From positions 18,997,629 through 19,061,628 of the forward strand of contig OW387147.1 in assembly GCA_936440205.1 (NCBI GenBank): a stretch of DNA of 64,000 bases, written 5' to 3'. Under the pieces are notes generated by a model. The model worked only from the letters and a program-made list of their open reading frames with translations, did no database searches and had not been told where the DNA came from. The DNA is from Lepidonotus clava (taxonomy: Eukaryota; Annelida; Polychaeta; Phyllodocida; Polynoidae). This document shows positions 57,000 to 64,000 of the stretch, piece after piece. How positions within the stretch are numbered: position 1 is the first letter of the stretch; each line of letters starts with the position of its first letter. A program made the position numbers and the translations under genes.

Positions 57000-59900
57000 T
57001 TTATTGCAAGTAATATGTGCTGCGAATTTGCTTAACGTGTGCCGTTATAAGTTATCTAGAGTTATATATTTAGGCCTAGTTTTGTCTGTTTATGAATTAT
57101 TCTTGTCCCGACATGATTGTGTAGTGCCAAACCTAGCTAAAGTGTCTATTGCCCGCATTAAAAGAACTGGAACTTTTGTGCCTGTTGGATAAATAATCTT
57201 GGATTTGTTTTTTCAGAGTTTAAAATCATTTTATTTTTACGCCAGAACTTTATGTCGACTGACAAGTATATGTTATGTTCCTTTGTACAAAACTGACATA
57301 ACAGCTCAACCTTTCTAACATTAGAATGATCCCTCTTATCGTTGGTTCGATTTCCTTTGAGGTGTGTCTGTATCATGTATAGATTTTACTATCCTTTCTA
57401 TATTCATGGAACAAAGGAGTAATGGAACATCGACATCATTCTCAACAACGTCATTGTAAAAAAATCGTTCCTCGTTGTTCCTTTTAAGCTCCAAAATTTT
57501 ATCAGTTTATAGTGAGCACATGTATGCAACATAGAAAAGTCTCTGTAAGCATATATCTAGCTCTTTCAGCCTTGTCACTCGTGTTAGTCATTCAACTGTT
57601 CAAGGCCGATCCCAATAGTACCGTATTCTGTTGGCCATCCCGTGTTCAAACCCTTTCCATCTGCAGGGACTAGAGTCTGTTAATACTATCTCTAATGGCT
57701 TTGGATGGAAAAGGGTTAACACGGCTTAGCCGACGAAATGCACTGTTCGCCGAGGTTTATTCATCCTGTGGGGACCAGCCTACAGTCTCTCTCAAGGTGC
57801 TGTGAACATAAGTGCTTTGATGTCTCTGAAATCTTATAAATTATGCTTTCATCAATCACACGGGATACAACACTATATATAGGTCTGAATTCTTGGACAT
57901 TTCGAAACGTCGGCATTGCTTCATCCGCCTATGTCAAAATGTTCTGTCAAATCTCGCGATAGAATTGAACTTTTTTTTAAGTTTGAGTAGGTTTTTGGTA
58001 AATTATGATATTGCAACTAGGTATCGTAAGTAGATATTTGACTTGTAAGAATAACTCATCTGTCTGGCAAACGTAACATGTATCATCTCAGAATAAGGTC
58101 ATGTTCATAAAGATACACAAAAAGCATTTATTGACATTAAGTTATGAAGATATCAGACCTGTGTGGTTTTAGAGACACATATGCGATTGATCTATTAACG
58201 CAATGTGAGTTAGAAATCATTATAAATGTCCTGAGTGAGGATCAAAGGGTTCTCCTTATAAGCAAGCCTAAACCAGGTGTGCATATGATATATAGATGTG
58301 TACCGTTTGGCCAGAGCAGTAGGACTTACGTTTGCTATAAACTCCTAAAGCATAATATGATATGTGTCAAGTTCCATGGTCTCATGTGTTTTGATGGTAT
58401 TATTGATAATCGTTTTGATAAGGCATATTCTTATACATAATCATATTTGGATATTTTGCTGGATTTATGACCAGACATGCATCAGTGTGAATATTGTCTG
58501 GTTCCTCAGAGGTTAATCTATGTAGTCAAATATACTAGGTTGATAAAGATAAAATCGAAATAAAGATACAAAGAATGAAAATGCAGAGACAGGAATAATG
58601 TTACCATGGAAACCAAATGGTTATTTCGATGTTTGTCTGTACGTAACAACACGTATAACTTAATTCTTTACACTCACTTCTTTACAAACAAAAAGAGGAA
58701 AATGATATCATCTTTATGAATTGTGATAACTTCCCATGGTAAAATTGAACGTGTGACTGGCTTAAGGCATTTGCCTTAAAGTTCCAGGATGAAATCTTGT
58801 TTAAGTCATAACTTTAATGTAATAATAATTAATCAAACAAGTTTCAATCCCTGCTTACCAATTACCCTCCTCATCACACTAATTGATTGATATTCAAAAA
58901 TACAGATATCTTAGATCATTAGTATTCACCGACATGAGCAATTGATTCCAATCAATTACTTGCTTAATTAACGTTCACGAGTCTACTAATTGATTTGATT
59001 ACGTGTCTGAAATGCCAATGACACTCGGGAACAACCCACCCTGGCTCAGCGTGGGCGCGCCAAGGGTATCGAATTAGTCTGGATGAGTTTTTTCTTCCTG
59101 TTTTTTCCCTTGTTCCTCCAAGAGATGTGTTATTTAAAACTATTAACTTTCATGACACCTCAGGGGTGGCAAGGGGATGGATGTCCAGGAAAACGGATAG
59201 AGCTCAGACCCTGCACAATTTCATTTTCTCAAAGGCCAACCTTCATATAATTAATGGTTCTTCTTCTTTATAGCAGAACAACTTCAGTTATTCATACACA
59301 TAGGGTCATCCTATGAATACAAATCACCAAGAAGCTTAGGAAATTGTACACTGGGTGAAGTAGTAGGTGGGCGTTGGAGAGGGCCTATACTTTATTGATG
59401 TCGGCTAAAGAGATGTTATTGATGGCACTATCCATCAAAAGAGGCCTAATACACTCCATAACGAGCAGACCCTCCTGGCATTTGATAGTAGGCTGTCAGC
59501 TTAGGCCGACACACTTAGGCCCAAGTGTTACTGATAGTTTGGGATGACCCTATGCCTATCTGTTTTTTTCCCAACCGATTGAGTAGGGTGGATCCGTATC
59601 AGGAGGCATACCTGTTACATTGCCCTTCACAAAGTGGGGAATTCATTAAGTTATAATATATTTCCACTTGTGTTATAGAAGACACTCTTTTAAAATACGC
59701 ATACAAAAACTACAACTGATTAGGTTGTATTGACCGTGGACAAAACAATACTTAGGCCTGATGAACTCGGACATTATTTAGGTTCTTCGTCCACATGATA
59801 TGTACCATAATCTTCTGGTGGGTGTTCTTATCATAACATAGATTAATTCTAGTCCCTAGTTTTTTTAGGCCTAGAAGGAAATGTCGAATGATGAGTCTAA

Positions 59901-62900
59901 GCAAAGTTCCGTTTATGTGTCATGAAATTGATTAGATATGACATATTGATATACATATTTTGTTTTGAATGAGGGGGAAATCCGTCAACTGACATCTAAT
60001 AATTAGTATTTCTAAAAGGATGGTCGCAAACCAATAAAGATTCAGAGTAAGAATGTCGCATACAGGTGTTCAGTGTAAGATTCTTTCATCTTCACGTAAT
60101 TCCCTATGTTATATTGATTAATTTTCTAAGAAGTACCATATTCACGGATTATATTTGCATTATATTAATCTAGTTTAAGCCGTTGTTTCCATCCATTGCA
60201 TAACAAACACATTTAATATGACTAAGAAAATCCATAACGTGATTATCCTCAACAGTCGAAGCAGTAGAAAATTAGCCTAGCATAAAATGCATAATCTACA
60301 CTGGCACCAACTCACTGCTCATTAGATTAGAATCTTCTTTGTATCTGCCGCATAATTCCCAATCCCCTTAATTAGATTAAACAGCTCCTTCCAAATAAGA
60401 TCCAATGTTGGCAATATAGCGGTATCCAAGGTACATACCAGTACCTTAAATCAATCACAAAGGCCTGTTACAAAAGCTGAAATACTATTGATCATAGTAG
60501 TGCCTCTATCAGGCAATAGCCAGAGATTGTGGGTTTGCTTATCTGAAAATTGGACCCAGAGTTGGCTTATGATTGAAGCCATAACTGTTTGGCAGCATGC
60601 TATTTTGTATTGAAGACTGCACGCAAAGGTAATTAGATGATAGCTAAGTCGGGTAATTGCCTAATGGTTAGAGGGGATTGTTCTGGAGGTCCGTGCCAAC
60701 ATTTGTGCTGACTAGGCATTTTACGATGTGTTAGTGAATGAATCAGGTGAACTGTGGTTTGAATAAGAATAATTATTGGATTAGTCGGTCACTTCACTGG
60801 CATGTCAGTGTTGTGAGCGTATTGCTAATATTGGTCATGACTGGAAGTTTTAGTTAAAAGGCCTTCCATTAAGTACGTATTGCATCAAGGGATGGTTGAG
60901 ATCTGAATTTATTTTAATTTGCGTACATTGTTAAATGAAACGAGAAACGAGAAGTCAGGTATGAGATGTCGGCAGGGAAGGGGCGTTGAGAATCAAACGA
61001 TAAAAAAGGCTTAAAGGTTGGACTAAATGGAAGATCAATACATCAAATCTTACATTGCCATTATATCAATGCCAACAAGAACAAGAAAAAGGTTATTTCT
61101 ATTACCTCGAGGTGCTTCTAAAACTATTTTGGTACATTTGAATCAAGTTCCATTGTTAAGATTGCCTAAATGAATCCATAAATAGTCCGAATGTTCTAAT
61201 CGCCGTAGGGTATAAAAGACAACATAAAATATTTGTGGGGAGTTTGTGAATTGCCAATATAAGGTGTAGTCTAGTGTATATTATAATGAAACCTTTTACA
61301 GACTAAGTTATATTGAGATCCCTTTAAAGGAATAACAATGAATGTTTAAGCTAAAAACAAGAGTGGGGCCTATACATAAAACATTTAGAAATGCCCTAGA
61401 TATTCGTTATCCGTCAATTGCCCAGAGAGAGATAACTATATCCAACTGGCATGCAGATGTCAAATATGGAAAAGCCCTACATTAAAATAAATTAATCTCA
61501 AACCCCCAGCCCCCCCCCCCCCCGCCTCTTTGGATAGAGAATGCATTGAATTTTCACATGAACGTATGCATATTTTCAAACATTTTCAGACACCCCCTAC
61601 TACCTTGATGCAAACGTACTTAATGGGAGGCCCCAAAATGAAGCAGTCCCCATAAATATTTAGTAAAGTCTTGAATGATAATCTTTATCGTTACCTAAGA
61701 AACTGTTTTTGTATCCATCTTGATCGACAGAAACATGAATATTTACCTAGATATGAAAATGTACATTACAAGATAAGTATCATATTAATCACAATAATTA
61801 TCCTTTTTTTCCCACAGAAAAATAACATGACCAACGAGTTTCGCTTCTTGAAATAATGGCATCAACTGTGAGGAATATCTGCGAATTGATTAGGAAATAC
61901 CCAATTGGCCTCTCAAAGTCAGGAGTCTTCAGGGTTGAGACTGGAGCACCAGGTCAGGGGAGCTGGAGGAGGGGGCTGGAGGAGGCCGACCTCCCCACGA
62001 TTAGGGTGTGGCCAGGTCATCCATTCCTCCAGGGTCCCCACTGGAGGAGGTCTGGAGAGCCTTACCTGTCGATACACCCGGAGAAGTCCGCCCTGCTTGT
62101 CGATTACAAACCCCAGAGAAAGATTCGCGAACTCCTAGGTCGGAACATTTCCAGTTTATTGCTTACTGTTATAATATGTTTGGGCATAGACATACACATT
62201 TTATGTATTTGTATGTGTTTTGGGTCGGCACCTGGGCTTTGTGTGCTATTAAGTCATAATGGGTGCGGAATCCCATGTTTAAAAACATGTAACTCGTTTC
62301 TGTTTATAAGATATTATTTGGTTAGGGAAATGAACGTACGCTATCAATACCAAGTACTGTTCTATGTACTATCATATATCACCTGTTTTCCCTTTATGTT
62401 TTGACAGGAAACAAACAAATTGATCGAACTGCACTCACAGACATTATTGGTGGGTGTGTTCACATACTCTGGTATGTTTATCTCTGTGTTTATTGATCTA
62501 ACATGCTTTTACATTGTGTTTATTGATCTAACAATGTTGTTTCCCCGAGTACCAACACTGAAGGGGTAAGCAAATTCAAAGGAACCAGGTGCAACTCCAC
62601 AAAGAAGTCAAGACCAGAAATGCTAATCCATAAAGAAACTGTCAACAGTGACACATACATTCAGTTACAACATTTAGGTGTGACACACTTTGATATTCGA
62701 TTGTCCTTAGGCCACCTTCACAAAAGGCCATGCTATGCTCCGAGAACAGACATGGTGTCTAGGCCTGAAGCCAACTAGCACTTAGATGACAAAGCCAGTC
62801 CTTTAAGATCATCACCAATCTTCCCCTATTAATGTAAAATCAAGAGAGTTTACATGCCTTGCGGACAAGGCTTTGCTTGCTGGTGCCCAATGCCTTGTGA

Positions 62901-64000
62901 ATTACAAAGACCTTCACTGAAGTTTGTCAGCTTTTATATTATCCCAGAACCAACGTCTAAATGTATTATGGTTAATGGCGCTGAAGTAAATAGGTGCTGA
63001 TCTGAAAGCACAGGCATTAAACATCAAGTCAGGTAAAAACTTTGTATTTGCAGTGATTCTAATGTTGTTCCTGATTATGATCAGGTATGAATAATAATTT
63101 TTATTTGCACATCCATGGACAAATACAGAAATGATACCATTCCATGTAGCAATGTATGTGAAAAAATAAACAATATATTGCCCCAAAGTATTTTTTGTTC
63201 GAACATATATGTATGATCACACTTTCATTCACATAGGCTATAGCTTTATAGCGAAACTCCGTGACCTTGGTGGATTGAAAGCGGAAATATAAACCCTGGT
63301 TAATTACAAGGGTTATAGTCTTTTTCTATTGAGATGGGTGTTTCATGTATGTAAATCCCATTTCCATGAGCTTTGAAAGACATCATATCGGTTTCAGCTT
63401 TTTATAAGAATACATTCTACAGATAAGACCAGGTGGACTATAGACTGCATTGATTCATTTGGCAAGTTATATCCGTTTCTATGAACATGGTGAAATAGAA
63501 CGACCCGATGAATACCTAGCTGTATTAAACTCTCAATTGGATGCAAATTTGAAATGTACGAGGTAGCAGTGTGTCCATGATGGGATTTGAAATTCCTTCC
63601 CTCTGAATCATGAATGGATCACAGTGCCATCTAATCACGTGTCTCAAATGATCAATGATATGCTTTGAGAATCTTCTAAAGCTTTATAATTATGGTGCAT
63701 TGTGGTAGTAGGAAGGTTGGGAAATGAGAGGCTCCAACTTAGATATATAGCTTAATGGAATAGCTCTCAAACTTGGATATATAGCTTAATTGAATAACTC
63801 GCATTCTATCTATATGAAATGTCCATCTGGATAGGAAGATCTCTCATAAGGTCGTACAATTATATATTGTTTACATTATATGATAACCTAATCATGTTTA
63901 AGACCAATAAAACATTTAAATTGACGTTGGTCAATAAGCTGCCCAATGCAAATCATGTACATAAACTGAAACTATGAAGAAGAATAAACCTGTACATATT
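57000..64000. other. Noncoding right edge
   Basis: No gene recognised. Blocks at about 58860-59000 and 60300-60420 are dense in ATTGATT, AATCAATT and TTAATTAGATTA homeodomain-type sites. The open frames at 58144-58440 (98 codons) and 61856-62404 (182 codons) have no motif that I can place. Confidence 0.5.

Noticed and set aside
61856-62404. 182-codon open frame starting MASTVRNICELIRKYPIGLS
   Set aside because: It runs from a GC-rich CTGGAGG patch into AT-rich sequence with abrupt change of composition, and has no recognisable motif. Probably chance; not annotated as a gene.

Overview
This is AT-rich nuclear DNA from an animal. Genes are split into short GT-AG exons with long introns, microsatellites are common, and many short terminal-inverted-repeat elements and one LINE fragment are present. 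The two host genes and the repeat types suit a marine invertebrate (mollusc, brachiopod, annelid, echinoderm, hemichordate or amphioxus grade). The sequence alone does not settle the phylum.

Layout. (1) 1-3122: no exon found; a nested inverted-repeat element lies at 1127-1755. (2) 3123-12112, + strand: the last seven coding exons of a nicotinic-type acetylcholine receptor alpha subunit (Cys-loop, vicinal-cysteine loop C, M1-M4). All splice phases agree. The signal peptide and first part of the ligand-binding domain are not in the window. Its introns carry a 5'-truncated LINE (about 4400-6148), a GC-rich insertion with an 18-unit minisatellite (7407-8093) and small inverted-repeat elements. 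(3) 12113-16400: intergenic, with a likely poly(A) signal and a perfect 43-nt palindrome. (4) 16684-25463, + strand: a four-exon gene for a C11orf68/BLES03 (DUF1917) family protein of 166 residues, with a GC-box promoter region upstream and a good poly(A) signal at 26098. (5) 26120-64000: about 38 kb in which I recognise no protein-coding gene. It holds repeat families, microsatellites, C/G homopolymers, a polypurine tract, three promoter-like clusters of NRF1, YY1, ETS, GC-box or CCAAT sites, and several mixed-composition blocks that resemble conserved noncoding DNA.

The two genes have unrelated roles: a ligand-gated cation channel subunit at the cell surface, and an intracellular protein of unknown function with a fold reported as eIF4E-like. 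Nothing suggests that they act together. I found no clear new gene system. The most unusual signals are a group of near-perfect short-spacer palindromes around the receptor locus, and several unclassified inverted-repeat families present in two to four copies within this one window.
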